Program-made: the position numbers and the translations under genes
The notes under the pieces: generated by a model
Databases searched by the model: none
What the model saw: only the letters and a program-made list of their open reading frames with translations
What the model was told of the DNA's origin: nothing
Source: Chloroflexota bacterium
GTDB taxonomy: Bacteria; Chloroflexota; UBA11872
Assembly: GCA_028874315.1 (NCBI GenBank)
Contig: JAPPKM010000038.1
Location: forward strand, 1-38,306
Length of the DNA stretch: 38,306 nucleotides
Reading direction: 5' to 3'
In this document: in pieces, positions 1 through 8,591 of the stretch
How the letters are laid out: every line of letters starts with the position of its first letter
How positions within the stretch are numbered: position 1 is the first letter of the stretch

Positions 1-1147
1 CGTCGCCGGCGTGGAAGACGTTGGCGATGGGCAGGTCGAAGGACCGGCTGATGCGCCGAATTTCGTCCAGCACGTGGGCGATGGTGGTTCGCGGGATCAC
101 GCCGTCCTGGACGTAGTAGTCGGGCGAGATGCGGCCCATGGCGCCGAAGGCGCTCTTGCGGCCGAGCCAGAAGAGGTTGCGCTCGGCGTCGTTCTGGGCC
201 ACGCGGATGTCGCGGGCCTCGTTGGCTAGGAGCACGTTGCGGATCTCGGCTTCGCGGTCGTCGAGTTCGGCGGGAACGCCGTCGACGTCCAGCAGGAGCA
301 CGGCGGCGGCGTCCACGGGGAGGTTGGCGCGCGGGATGAAGGCGGCAACGGCCTCCAAGGCCAGCTGATCCATCATTTCGACAGCGGCCGGGACGATGCC
401 GGCGGCCACGATGCCGGAGACGGCGGCGCTGCAGGCAGGCACGGAATCGAAGGAGGCCAGGAGGGTGCGCACGCCGGCGGGGGTGTGGACCAGTTGGACG
501 ACGGCCCGGGTGACGATGCCGAAGGTGCCCTCGCTGCCGCAGAACAGGCCGGTCAGGTCGTAGCCGGGGCCGTCGGGCAGGGCGCTGGTGGTGACGACGC
601 GGCCGTCCATGGTGACGAATTCGATGCCCAGGACGTGGTTGGTGGTGACGCCGTAGAGCAGGGTGTGGGGGCCGCCGGCGTTGGTGGCGATGTTGCCGCC
701 GAGGGTGCAGGCGTACTGGCTGGAGGGGTCTGGCGCGTAGTGAAAGCCGAAGCGGTGGGTGTGGGCGCTGAGGTCGGCGTTGACGACGCCCGGTTCCACG
801 ACGGCGCGGCGGTTGCGGGTGTCGACTTCGAGGATGCGGCTCATGCGCGAGGTGGCGACGACGATCCCGCCGCAGCGGGCGATGGCGCCGCCGCTGAGCC
901 CGGTGCCGGCCCCGCGCGCCACCACCGGCACGCCGTGCTTCAGAGCCGTCTGGACGACGGCCTGGACCTGGGCGCTGGAGTCGGGGAATACGACGGCGTC
1001 GGGCAAGGCGCGGTCCACGGACCCGTCGTACTCGTAGAGGAGCAGGTCGTCGGGGTCGGAGAGGACCCAGGACTCGCCGACGATGCGGCGGAGGTCGGCC
1101 AGCAGGGCGGCTGGCGTTGAGGTCTGTTTCTCGGTTACTGCGGCCAT
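1..1147 (-). CDS. glcD: FAD-linked oxidase, glycolate oxidase subunit GlcD type (3' end cut by window edge)
   Basis: Read on the minus strand from an ATG at 1147, the frame stays open to the window edge (382 codons), so the C-terminus is missing. Visible features are the FAD-binding (PCMH-type) segment with GVPVVARGAGTGLSGGAI at about residues 69-86 and a second flavin-contact segment, LGGNIATNAGGPHTLLYG, further on. The last residues before the edge read PDYYVQDGVIPRT and ANVFHAGD, which matches the C-terminal FAD-oxidase region of GlcD just before its HAGDGNLHP motif. The family oxidises glycolate or other 2-hydroxy acids such as D-lactate; the substrate cannot be read from the sequence. 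Family members are about 460-480 residues, so roughly 80-100 are outside the window. No clear ribosome-binding site precedes the start. Confidence 0.9.
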   Translation of the reverse strand, partial: MAAVTEKQTSTPAALLADLRRIVGESWVLSDPDDLLLYEYDGSVDRALPDAVVFPDSSAQVQAVVQTALKHGVPVVARGAGTGLSGGAIARCGGIVVATSRMSRILEVDTRNRRAVVEPGVVNADLSAHTHRFGFHYAPDPSSQYACTLGGNIATNAGGPHTLLYGVTTNHVLGIEFVTMDGRVVTTSALPDGPGYDLTGLFCGSEGTFGIVTRAVVQLVHTPAGVRTLLASFDSVPACSAAVSGIVAAGIVPAAVEMMDQLALEAVAAFIPRANLPVDAAAVLLLDVDGVPAELDDREAEIRNVLLANEARDIRVAQNDAERNLFWLGRKSAFGAMGRISPDYYVQDGVIPRTTIAHVLDEIRRISRSFDLPIANVFHAGD

Positions 1148-1178
1148 GTCACGAGGCACGCTACGGCGCGCAACCGGG

Positions 1179-1628
1179 TTACGGCAACCCGGCCTGTGGC
1201 TCTAGCTTAGAGGCGCACACCAGTCGGGGGAGAACCTGGGCCAGGATGGTGGGGTGGTCGAAGGCGAGGTTGGTGGGGAGGGCGGTGAGAGGGAACCAGC
1301 GGGCGTCGGCGGCGTCGTCGCCGGCGGCGGGGTGGGCGGCGTGCTGGAGGCGGGCGCCATAGACGACGGAGATGGTGCGGCCGCGGGGGTCGCGGTTGGG
1401 GTGGCCGAAGGTGGCCAGTTGCTCGAGTTCGGCAGGCTGTAGGCCGGTTTCCTCAAAAAGTTCGCGACGGGCGGCGTCAATGAGGTCCTCGTCGGGCTCG
1501 ACGAAGCCGCCCGGGATGGCCCAGCCGAGCGGTGGGTTACGGCGGCGGATGAGCAGGACTGAAGGCGTTGGCGTTTCGGCAACGACCACCACGTCGGCCG
1601 CCACGGCGTAGCGGCTCGGCGCGGGCAC
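1179..1628 (-). CDS. NUDIX hydrolase
   Basis: A 149-residue protein with a complete Nudix box: GGFVEPDEDLIDAARREL followed by FEETGL matches G-x5-E-x7-REUxEExGU, which binds the metal and hydrolyses a nucleoside diphosphate linked to another group. The strand VLLIRRRNPPLGWAIPGG before the box is typical of small NUDIX enzymes, possibly ADP-ribose- or nucleotide-sanitising; the substrate is unknown. I place the start at the GTG at 1628, four bases after the stop of the upstream DedA-family gene, which suggests translational coupling. An ATG at 1700 is also in frame but would overlap the DedA gene by 68 bases and add a low-complexity Ser/Ala/Pro leader. The C-terminal region (DARWFPLTALPTNLAFDH) is the usual NUDIX tail. 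Confidence 0.85.
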   Translation of the reverse strand: MPAPSRYAVAADVVVVAETPTPSVLLIRRRNPPLGWAIPGGFVEPDEDLIDAARRELFEETGLQPAELEQLATFGHPNRDPRGRTISVVYGARLQHAAHPAAGDDAADARWFPLTALPTNLAFDHPTILAQVLPRLVCASKLEPQAGLP

Positions 1629-1632
1629 GGGG

Positions 1633-2244
1633 CTAGTCGGTCGAGGCGTCGGCCGCCGTGGCGCGCGGGCGCATGACGAAGCGAATGACGACGAAGCCAA
1701 GGACCAGGAGGACGACGAAGGCGATGGCGAGGATGTCGAAGTACTCGTCGATGACGGCTTCGACCTGCGTGCCGAAAATCGTCATCAGGATCCCGACCAG
1801 GAAGAAGCGGCCGCCGCGACCCGCCAGGGAGGCCAGCATGAAACGGCGGAAGTTGAGGCGGAAGGCGCCGGCGCCGATGGCGAAGACTTTGTAGGGGATG
1901 GGGGTAAAGGCCGCGATGGTGACGGCCCAGACGTCGCGGCGCTGGTATTGGCGCTCCACATAGAGGACGCGTTCGTTGGCGAAGAGCCGGTCCAGCAGGG
2001 GGCGGCCGCCGCGCAGGCCGATCCAGTAGCCCAGCATTGCGCCGAGCAGCGACCCGACGGTAGCGATGGCGGAGAAGCCCAGCGCGAACTGAAGGTTCCC
2101 GGCGGCCAGGGCAATCATCAGGCCGTCCGGCGGGATGGGGAAGAAGCTGGACTCCCAGAACGCGAGGACGAAGAGGGCCAGGCCGCCCCAGGGCGAATCG
2201 CCCCAGTCCAGCACCCAATGCCCAAGCTCGGAGATCAGGTGCAT
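1633..2244 (-). CDS. DedA / VTT-domain membrane protein (YqaA-like)
   Basis: A 203-residue integral membrane protein. Hydrophobic segments lie at about residues 18-50, 55-75, 105-125, 135-160 and 168-190. The segment FFPIPPDGLMIALAAGN near residue 35 and FTPIPYKVFAIGAGAFRLNF near residue 112 are the paired re-entrant-loop motifs of the VTT/SNARE-associated (DedA) fold. DedA proteins are thought to move lipid carriers or phospholipids across the inner membrane; the exact substrate here is unknown. The length and the PIPYK motif resemble the YqaA subgroup. It ends four bases before the probable start of the NUDIX gene, so the two are likely co-transcribed. Confidence 0.85.
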   Translation of the reverse strand: MHLISELGHWVLDWGDSPWGGLALFVLAFWESSFFPIPPDGLMIALAAGNLQFALGFSAIATVGSLLGAMLGYWIGLRGGRPLLDRLFANERVLYVERQYQRRDVWAVTIAAFTPIPYKVFAIGAGAFRLNFRRFMLASLAGRGGRFFLVGILMTIFGTQVEAVIDEYFDILAIAFVVLLVLGFVVIRFVMRPRATAADASTD

Positions 2245-2290
2245 CGCGGGACTGCCTGCCGTGGGTGGTGGAAGGTCATTCTACGGGTGG

Positions 2291-3895
2291 TCAGGCCGCG
2301 CGCGTGGTGAAGCTGGTTTCGACCTGGAAGGGCGCGCCGTTGAGGGTTCCGCTGACGCGCGCCGTGTAGGTGGTGGCCGGCGCCAGGGGGTCGTGCGGGA
2401 CCAGGGACAGTGCGCGCCGCCACTCGCTGGTTGTGCGGGAGGTGGCGATGAGCGCGCCGCCGGGACCGTACAGCGCGGCTTCGCCCCAGGTCACCTCGTC
2501 ATCCAGGCCGAATTGCAGCGACACGGGCGGCCCGAAGGGGCGGAGGGCGCCCGGCGCCGGGTTGGGCGATTCCCAGCCCGCCCAACTGAACGCTACGTCC
2601 GTGGCCCCGTTCAACGGAACGACGGCGGGCAGGGCCGCGTCGGCGGTGTGCGCCGGCGACAGACCGACGTTGAACACGGTGACGGTGGTGCCCCCGCCGG
2701 TCGCCGTTCCATAGCCGATGTGCACGGCGGACGGGTGGAAATACATGTAGCGATGCCAGACGGTTTCGAGGGCCCAGGCCAGCGTGTCGGGGGGTGTGAA
2801 GAAGGCGAAGACTTCGTCCACCCAGCCCAGCTGGTAGCCGGCGGCGCGGGCACGGTCGCCGATGGTGCGCCCGGTGAATCCGGCGTAGCCCCGGACCTGG
2901 GTGTGCAGGCCGCCTGAATTCGGGTCGTCCCGGTGGGCGATGTAGTAGTCGGCGTGACTCTGGGCCGCCTGCATCAGTTCGGGGCTGACAGTCAGCGCCG
3001 GCAGCTGCAGGGCGGCGCGTAGTGTGTTCACGGGCGCCAGGAGGCCGGCCGGCCCGGTTGGCGCGGCGGTGGCTACGGGCGTCGGGGCGAGTGCGGGTAC
3101 CGGCGTCGGCTGTGGTGTGGATTCAGCGGCGCGGGGCCGTATCTCGGGGGCCAGGACCTCCGGCGGAAAGATCCCGGCGCCGCGAGCCAGGTCGCCGCCG
3201 TTGGCGACGGTGACCTCGCCCGCCGAGGCCCAGGGCAAGTCGACCAGCCACTGGTGCAGCACCACGCGCTGCAGCCTGATGCTGTGGACATGGTCGTAGG
3301 TGACGATCCTGGAGGTGGGCAATCCATACCAGCGCAGCGGGTCGTCAACGGCGAAGTAGGCGTCGCGAAGGGCCGGGTTGTCATCGAGCAGCGCCTGTCG
3401 AGAGGCGATGATCTGGTCCCAGGCGAGGCCCTTCTCCTCGAAGTACTCCCATGGGGGTACCAGCAGGTCCTCGAGGGTGTTGTCGTATCCGGCCAGGCTG
3501 AGGCGGTCGAAGACGTTGACGAACATGAAGGTGTTCAGTTCCGGCCGCCACTGCATCACGACCTTCTGAAACACCTGGACCGTGAAGTCTTCCCAGACGA
3601 ACCGACGTGACAGCGGGTAGCCCACGGCCTGCACGCCGCCCAGGCGCTGAAACTCGGTCCAGAAGGGAATGCCGTCGGCATCGGTGACGGCGAAGCCGGC
3701 GTCCGGGACCTCGGTCTCGGCGGCTTGCGTGAAGAGGCGTCCACCCTCCACCGCGTAGTCCCCGGAGTCCGCCCGCGCCGGGAGAACCGAGCAGAGGGCG
3801 GCGAGTGCGATGACGGACAGGAGGCAGACGCGTTGCATGAGGCGCCGTGGTGAGATTCCGCGGGAGTTGGCGGTTGTCGAACTGAGGGCGGTCAT
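2291..3895 (-). CDS. secreted CAP (SCP/PR1)-domain protein with N-terminal repeat region and C-terminal Ig-like domain
   Basis: A 534-residue exported protein. A Sec signal (hydrophobic core CLLSVIALAALCSVL, cleavage likely after ARA) lies at about residues 22-43. Residues 60-240 carry aromatic-rich segments such as GYPLSRRFVWEDFTVQVFQK and RLQRVVLHQWL, which resemble the LGFP-like surface repeats common in Chloroflexota exoproteins. A Pro/Thr-rich linker follows at about 255-285, then a CAP-like domain at about 285-415 (SPELMQAAQSHADYYIAHR, and later HPSAVHIGYGTA). The last ~100 residues look like an Ig-like strand-rich domain ending in TSFTTRAA. CAP domains are extracellular, and their role in bacteria is mostly unknown. 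The start is uncertain: GTG at 3937, ATG at 3895 (chosen) and ATG at 3838 are all in frame, and all keep the signal peptide. Confidence 0.75.
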   Translation of the reverse strand: MTALSSTTANSRGISPRRLMQRVCLLSVIALAALCSVLPARADSGDYAVEGGRLFTQAAETEVPDAGFAVTDADGIPFWTEFQRLGGVQAVGYPLSRRFVWEDFTVQVFQKVVMQWRPELNTFMFVNVFDRLSLAGYDNTLEDLLVPPWEYFEEKGLAWDQIIASRQALLDDNPALRDAYFAVDDPLRWYGLPTSRIVTYDHVHSIRLQRVVLHQWLVDLPWASAGEVTVANGGDLARGAGIFPPEVLAPEIRPRAAESTPQPTPVPALAPTPVATAAPTGPAGLLAPVNTLRAALQLPALTVSPELMQAAQSHADYYIAHRDDPNSGGLHTQVRGYAGFTGRTIGDRARAAGYQLGWVDEVFAFFTPPDTLAWALETVWHRYMYFHPSAVHIGYGTATGGGTTVTVFNVGLSPAHTADAALPAVVPLNGATDVAFSWAGWESPNPAPGALRPFGPPVSLQFGLDDEVTWGEAALYGPGGALIATSRTTSEWRRALSLVPHDPLAPATTYTARVSGTLNGAPFQVETSFTTRAA

Positions 3896-3940
3896 CGTTC
3901 CGCGGCTTCCCGCGGGATGCGTGGCCTGACCGTGCACGAG

Positions 3941-4345
3941 TCAGAGGTGAACGGCATTGGGTATCACCTCCACGGTGTAGTCGCCGGTGGGATCGACGTC
4001 AATGGCGACGACGTCGATCCGGTAGTCGCCCGCGCGGTCGGGGTGCTGGCGCAGATAGGTTTGCGCCAGGCGGGCCAGCTGGCGCCCCTTGGTGGGCGTG
4101 AGCGCGGCCCGGGCCCCGCCAAAGGTCTTGTCACGCCGGGTCTTGACCTCCACGAATACGGTCGCGTCGCGGTCGCTGGCCACGATGTCGAGTTCGCCGC
4201 GGCCCACGCGGACGTTACGTTCCAGGATGCGGTACTTGCGCCGCTTGAGTTCGCGCGCGGCCAGGTCCTCGCCCCAACGGCCGAGTTCCGCCCGATCGGT
4301 TGGCGCACGGCGCCTAGACCGCCAGGGCCAGGGTATGCGTGGCAT
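3941..4345 (-). CDS. yraN: YraN / UPF0102 family protein
   Basis: A 134-residue protein with the YraN signature: GRWGEDLAARELKRRKYRIL, then RVGRGELDIVASDRDATVFVEVKTRR. The acidic residues and EVK form a PD-(D/E)xK nuclease-like core. The family's biochemical role is not settled; a DNA-repair or processing function is suspected. The chosen ATG at 4345 overlaps the end of rnhB by 32 bases. A further upstream start at 4387 would overlap more and add residues with no family match. The rplS-rnhB-yraN order is widely conserved and supports the call. Confidence 0.88.
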   Translation of the reverse strand: MPRIPWPWRSRRRAPTDRAELGRWGEDLAARELKRRKYRILERNVRVGRGELDIVASDRDATVFVEVKTRRDKTFGGARAALTPTKGRQLARLAQTYLRQHPDRAGDYRIDVVAIDVDPTGDYTVEVIPNAVHL

Positions 4346-4940
4346 TGGCTTGTCGGACGGGAGCGAAGCTCTGGCGGTGGAGGGCAACCGGACCCAGGGC
4401 GTGCAAGGCGGCGCGGTGGCGGGCGGTGCCGTAGCCCTTGTTTCGATCGAAGGCGTAATCAGGGAAACTGCGGCTCAACTGCCGCATCAGACGGTCACGG
4501 GCGACCTTGGCGCAAATCGAGGCCGCCGCCACGGCCAGGCAGGTGGCGTCAGCGCGGATGATTGCGGTTTGCCGGTCGGCGAACCGGCTGGCGGCGTCAA
4601 GCGGAAACGCGTCCACGATTACGTGATCGGGGTCGAGCCGCAGGCGGCCCAAGGCGCGGTGCATGGTCAGGCGCCCGGCGGCGGCGATTCCGGTGGCGTC
4701 GATCTCGCGCGGCGAGCTGTGCGCGACGCCGATGGCCGCGGCGCGGTCGCGAATCAGGCGGGCCAGGCGCTCGCGGGCGCGGGGCGAGAGGCGCTTGGAG
4801 TCCGTCACACCCGCCAGAAGCTGCGGGTCCAGGTAGGCAACGGGCGGCAGGATGACGGCGGCGGCGGTGAGGGGCCCGGCCCAGGCACCGCGACCCGCCT
4901 CATCAACCCCGGCAATTCGGCGGCGTCCCTGCTCAAGCAG
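4314..4940 (-). CDS. rnhB: ribonuclease HII
   Basis: A protein of about 208 residues that cleaves the RNA strand of RNA-DNA hybrids and single ribonucleotides in DNA. The catalytic residues are visible: Asp and Glu in IAGVDEAGRGAWAGP near the N-terminus, Asp in DHVIVDAFPL, and Asp in SICAKVARDRLM. The start is unusual. Between the rplS stop (5010-5012) and the essential DEAGRG motif, the frame has no ATG, GTG or TTG. The best-placed candidate is the CTG at 4938-4940, giving an N-terminus LLEQGRRRIAGVDEAG of normal family length. The GTG at 4808 would delete the active site. ATT at 4914-4916 is another non-standard possibility. The frame is also continuous with rplS except for the rplS TAG. 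Confidence 0.9.
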   Translation of the reverse strand: MLEQGRRRIAGVDEAGRGAWAGPLTAAAVILPPVAYLDPQLLAGVTDSKRLSPRARERLARLIRDRAAAIGVAHSSPREIDATGIAAAGRLTMHRALGRLRLDPDHVIVDAFPLDAASRFADRQTAIIRADATCLAVAAASICAKVARDRLMRQLSRSFPDYAFDRNKGYGTARHRAALHALGPVALHRQSFAPVRQANATHTLALAV

Positions 4941-5009
4941 CCGGAGTTCCCGGTGCGGCGGTGGGAGCCTGAGCGGGAGGTCGCCGACGGGGCTGGCCTT
5001 TCGCGCCGG

Positions 5010-5357
5010 CTAGGCGCGCCGCTCCTTGACGCGCGCGGCACGGCCGACCCGGTCGCGCAGGTAGTACAGCTTGGCGCGGCGGACCTTGCCGTAGCGGACG
5101 ACCTGAATGTCGTCGACGATCGGCGAATGCAGAAGAAATGTCCGTTCCACTCCGACGCCACCGGAGAGGCGGCGGACCGTGAAGTTCTCGTTGACGCCTC
5201 CGGCGCGGCGGCGAATGACGGTGCCCTCGAACACCTGAAGGCGTTCGCGCTCGCCCTCGCGCACTTTCACGTTTACGCGCACGGTGTCGCCGACGCTGAA
5301 TTCGGGGACTTCGGGCTTGAGGTACGTCTTTTCGAGTTCCTCGATGAGAGTCGCCAT
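5010..5357 (-). CDS. rplS: 50S ribosomal protein L19
   Basis: A 115-residue protein matching bL19: [52 protein letters not shown] and [22 protein letters not shown] are all diagnostic. L19 sits at the 30S-50S interface. The ATG at 5357 gives the standard N-terminus and length; an open extension upstream to 5528 has no L19 similarity. It is the first gene of the minus-strand rplS-rnhB-yraN block, with its promoter presumably in the 203-bp gap shared with the divergent vanW-family gene. That gap carries an 11-bp direct repeat close to the L19 start. Confidence 0.96.
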   Translation of the reverse strand: MATLIEELEKTYLKPEVPEFSVGDTVRVNVKVREGERERLQVFEGTVIRRRAGGVNENFTVRRLSGGVGVERTFLLHSPIVDDIQVVRYGKVRRAKLYYLRDRVGRAARVKERRA

Positions 5358-5383
5358 GGGTGCTATACCGGAAAACGAGCGGC

Positions 5384-5423
5384 GTGGGACGCCACGAACA
5401 AGGGGTCGCAAAGTGGGACGCCA
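5384..5423 (-). repeat. 11-bp direct repeat in the rplS leader region
   Basis: GTGGGACGCCA (plus-strand reading) occurs at 5384-5394 and again at 5413-5423, 29 bases apart, 27 bases upstream of the rplS start codon. Nothing else in the gap explains it. It could be a paired protein-binding site or part of the rplS leader RNA; no function can be assigned. Confidence 0.5.
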
Positions 5424-5560
5424 ACCGGCTGGTCGGCAGCACTGACGATAGCACAGGCGCCGGAGCTGCCCGGTCCGGCCCGAGCAGCGCTTCCTGTACC
5501 GCCGCCTATAGTTGAGAGTGCGCGGCAAGGTGAATTTGCCGGGCGAGTGACGAGAATTTC

Positions 5561-7498
5561 ATGAATATCAGCCGACGCACCATTCTGCTGTTCGCCGGGT
5601 CCGGCGCGCTCGGCAGCGCGGCGGCGGCCGCGGCAGGTGCGGCGACGTTCGTGGCGGTGGGCCAGGCGCGCTACGCGGACCGGTTCTATCCGGGTGTGCG
5701 CCTGGACGGCGAAGACGTGGGGGGCCTGACGCTGGAGCAGGCACGCGAGCGGCTGGCGGCGCGCTGGGACGGTTTCGGCGCCGCGCCAATCGTCTTTCGG
5801 CTGGATGGCCGAACCTGGAATCCCACGGGCCGCGAGGTTGGGATCCGGGTCGACTACGCCACGCCGCTGGCGCGGGCCTACGGCTGGGGCCGAAGGGGCA
5901 GCTGGGACGTCCGACTGCGCCAGCAGCAGCAGACGCTGGACGCACCGCTGGACTGGCGGACGGCGGTCAGTTTCGATCCGCACGTCTTCATGACGTACGT
6001 CGAGCGCATTGGCGCCGAGATCGCGGAGAGCCCGACGGACGCCTCGTTGCGGATCGAAACCCGGGGCGGCCAGCTTCGCGCCCGCGTCTATCCGTCGAGC
6101 GAGGGCCGCGAACTGATGCCGGCGGACGTGCTGGCCGTGATGAGCCGACGGTTTGACACCCCGCAGCGGCTGATCATCGACTTACAGTCGCGCTCGATTG
6201 CGCCCAGGGTGGCCACGGACGACCTGGCCGCCACGGCGGAACGCGCGGAACAGCTGACGGCCGGGCACATCGAGTTGGTTGCGCCGGGTCATCGCTGGTC
6301 GATCGCGCGCGAAGACCTGGCGCAGGACATGCGCCTGATTGGGCCGGCCGATGCGCCCGAGATCAACGTGGACGTGAGCTATCGGGCGTTTGACCGAGTG
6401 GCGCGCGAGATTGCGGACACGCTACGAGTTTCCGCTGTCGAGCCAAGGATCAGAGTGGACCAGGACGGCGAGGTCGTCCCACTGGTTCAAGGTACGCCCG
6501 GCCGCACGATTGACGCCGAGCGCCTCTGGACGCGCGTTCAGACCGCGTTCGATAGCGGGCGGGGACGGGTGAACGTGCCGCTGGTGACCATCCAGCCCGC
6601 CATTACGCGGCTGAGCGCGGAGGAACTGCAGTTCAACAACCTGATCGCGGCGGGCGAGTCCCGCTTTACCGGCTCGAGTGACAACCGCGTCCACAACATC
6701 AATAACGGGTCGCGGCTGATCGACGGCACGGTAATTCCGCCCGGTGAGACGTTTTCGTTCAACGCCACGGTGGGGCCGATCACGGCGGGGAACGGGTTTG
6801 TGGAAGGGCTGGTGATCGCGCCCACGCGCACGGAGCCGGGCATTGGGGGCGGCATCTGCCAGGTGTCGACGACGCTGTTTCGGGCCGCGTTCTGGGCCGG
6901 GCTGCCGATCAGCGAGCGCTGGCAACACGCCTACCGCGTCCGCTATTACGAGCTTGGCCCGAATAATCCGCCGGGCTTCGATGCCGCGATCTGGCAACCG
7001 GCCCAGGACCTGGCGTTTACCAACGACACGCCGAATCACATTCTCATCCGGCGGGTGTTCGACGCTCGACGGCAACGGCTGATGTTCAGGCTGATGGGAC
7101 CGTCGCTCGAACGCGAGGTCAGGTTGGACGCCTGGAGGGGCGAGGAGATCGAACCGCCGCCGCTACGCGTGGAACCCACGAAGGAATTGCCGCCCGGCGA
7201 GATCGAAAAGACCGACAGTGCGATTCCCGGGCTGCGAACGGTGATTACGCGTCACGTTGCGCTGGGAGGCCGGGTGCTTTCCAAGGATCGGTTTCCCTCG
7301 ATATTCCTGCCCTGGGCGGAACGCTGGGAGGTCGGCGAAGCCGAGGACGGCAGCTTCGATCCGAACCTGGTGCCGGGATACGCCGAGGCGCAGGCGGAGG
7401 CCGAGGCCGAGTCGCAGGGGGAGGGCGAGCCGCCGACCGAGGAACAGCCGCCGGCGCAGGAATCCTCAGCGACGGAGCAGCCCGCGACCCAGCGTTAG
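5561..7498 (+). CDS. VanW-family protein with YoaR-type peptidoglycan-binding regions and a G5-like segment
   Basis: A 645-residue envelope protein. The N-terminus (SRRTILLFAGSGALGSAAAAAAGAATF) is a signal or anchor segment with a twin-Arg-like start. Residues about 40-115 (YPGVRLDGEDVGGLTLEQAR...) match the YoaR/PG_binding_4 type module, and a second related region follows at about 215-330. The VanW domain lies at about 367-500, with DNRVHNINNGSRLIDGTVI, PPGETFSFNATVGP and the hallmark EPGIGGGICQVSTTLF. A G5-like strand region (VITRHVALGGRVL) is at about 560-580. The last ~38 residues are an acidic Glu/Gln/Pro tail. VanW proteins occur in Gram-positive and Chloroflexota envelopes, with unproven biochemical function. 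Its TAG overlaps the stop of the convergent oxidoreductase gene by two bases. Confidence 0.9.
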   Translation: MNISRRTILLFAGSGALGSAAAAAAGAATFVAVGQARYADRFYPGVRLDGEDVGGLTLEQARERLAARWDGFGAAPIVFRLDGRTWNPTGREVGIRVDYATPLARAYGWGRRGSWDVRLRQQQQTLDAPLDWRTAVSFDPHVFMTYVERIGAEIAESPTDASLRIETRGGQLRARVYPSSEGRELMPADVLAVMSRRFDTPQRLIIDLQSRSIAPRVATDDLAATAERAEQLTAGHIELVAPGHRWSIAREDLAQDMRLIGPADAPEINVDVSYRAFDRVAREIADTLRVSAVEPRIRVDQDGEVVPLVQGTPGRTIDAERLWTRVQTAFDSGRGRVNVPLVTIQPAITRLSAEELQFNNLIAAGESRFTGSSDNRVHNINNGSRLIDGTVIPPGETFSFNATVGPITAGNGFVEGLVIAPTRTEPGIGGGICQVSTTLFRAAFWAGLPISERWQHAYRVRYYELGPNNPPGFDAAIWQPAQDLAFTNDTPNHILIRRVFDARRQRLMFRLMGPSLEREVRLDAWRGEEIEPPPLRVEPTKELPPGEIEKTDSAIPGLRTVITRHVALGGRVLSKDRFPSIFLPWAERWEVGEAEDGSFDPNLVPGYAEAQAEAEAESQGEGEPPTEEQPPAQESSATEQPATQR

Positions 7499-8544
7499 GC
7501 GCGCTCCGGCGCGCCGCTGCGCGCCGAGCGGTAGGCGGCTTCCATAGCGACGACCTGGCGCAGGCCGTCGTGCGCAGTGGCGCGGGGTGTAGCACGTCGC
7601 AGGATGACGTCGATGAAATTGGCCGGGGCGCTGCCCAGGAATGACATGGACGAATTGTCAAAGGTCAGCGGGTCGCGCAGCTCGCGTTCCAGCGTGAGAT
7701 GCCCCCAGCGCATGTGGATGGCGCCGGTGGCCCCGTAGAGGTGGAATCCGAAGTCACGCGGTGTTGGTGTGTCGCCCACGCAGGCCAGGCTGCACAGCAC
7801 GCCTGACCGGAGGCGCAGGTTGAGGGCGGTGTACAGATCGGCTTCCGGCGAGTCCATCTGCGCGAAGACCGTGGCCGCGGGCGAGTCCGCCAGCCAGAGG
7901 CAGGCCTCCAGCAGGTGCGCCCCGCCGTCGGCGAAGAAGCCTCCGCCGTTGGCCGCGGCGTCGCCGCGAAAACTGGTCTCGTGCAGCAATGTCGACTGGG
8001 TGTCCGACACGCCGTCGAGCATGGCGGCGCCGGGGCCAGTAAAACGGTGCTCGGACGGCTGCAGCCACAGGTCCCAGTCGTACGCCATGTAGGCCTGGAT
8101 GAGGCGAAGCTCACCGATGGCGCCGTCGGCCAGGAGTTCGTGCGCCTTCGTGAAGGGCGCTTCGTAGTGGCGGTTGAACGCGACCATCAGGGTGAGCCCG
8201 CGCTGCTCGGCCAGTGCCACAAGTTCTCGCGCGTGGTCGGAGCGCAGCGTGAGGGGTTTGTCCACCAGCACGTGCAGGCCGCGATCGAGCGATGCGCGGG
8301 CGGCCTGGTAGTGGAGGTTGTGCGGCAGTGAGATCGTGACCGCGTCCAGCGAGTCGTCGGCCAGCAAGTCCGTGTAGTCGGTGTAGCGGCCGGCTACGCC
8401 AAAGGCGTCGGCGGCTTCGGCCAGGCGGACCGGATTACGGCGGCAGAGGGCGGCAACTTCGGCGTCCGGGTGTTGTTGCAGCGGCGGCAGGTGGGCACGC
8501 TGGGCGTACGCCCCGGCCCCGATCACCCCAACCCGAACGGCCAT
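7495..8544 (-). CDS. Gfo/Idh/MocA-family NAD(P)-dependent oxidoreductase
   Basis: A 349-residue protein. The N-terminal Rossmann motif VGVIGAGAYAQRAHLPPL binds NAD(P), and DSLDAVTISLPHNLHYQ and GLHVLVDKPLTLR are the family's conserved turn and (E/D)KP motif (Asp instead of the usual Glu). The C-terminal α/β domain includes GGGFFADGGAHLLEACLWL, where the family's catalytic His normally lies. Such enzymes oxidise or reduce sugars and cyclitols; the substrate is not evident. The ATG at 8544 begins four residues before the glycine-rich motif, as expected. It is followed convergently by the VanW-family gene. Confidence 0.9.
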   Translation of the reverse strand: MAVRVGVIGAGAYAQRAHLPPLQQHPDAEVAALCRRNPVRLAEAADAFGVAGRYTDYTDLLADDSLDAVTISLPHNLHYQAARASLDRGLHVLVDKPLTLRSDHARELVALAEQRGLTLMVAFNRHYEAPFTKAHELLADGAIGELRLIQAYMAYDWDLWLQPSEHRFTGPGAAMLDGVSDTQSTLLHETSFRGDAAANGGGFFADGGAHLLEACLWLADSPAATVFAQMDSPEADLYTALNLRLRSGVLCSLACVGDTPTPRDFGFHLYGATGAIHMRWGHLTLERELRDPLTFDNSSMSFLGSAPANFIDVILRRATPRATAHDGLRQVVAMEAAYRSARSGAPERA

Positions 8545-8591
8545 TGGCGCTCGATTTCAGACAGACAGGGGCAGTCTAGCCGTAGCTCCTG

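Noticed and set aside
4314-5357. rplS and rnhB share one frame separated only by TAG; possible read-through fusion.
   Set aside because: L19 ends at its normal C-terminus and the two proteins are separate everywhere; a non-standard start for rnhB is simpler.
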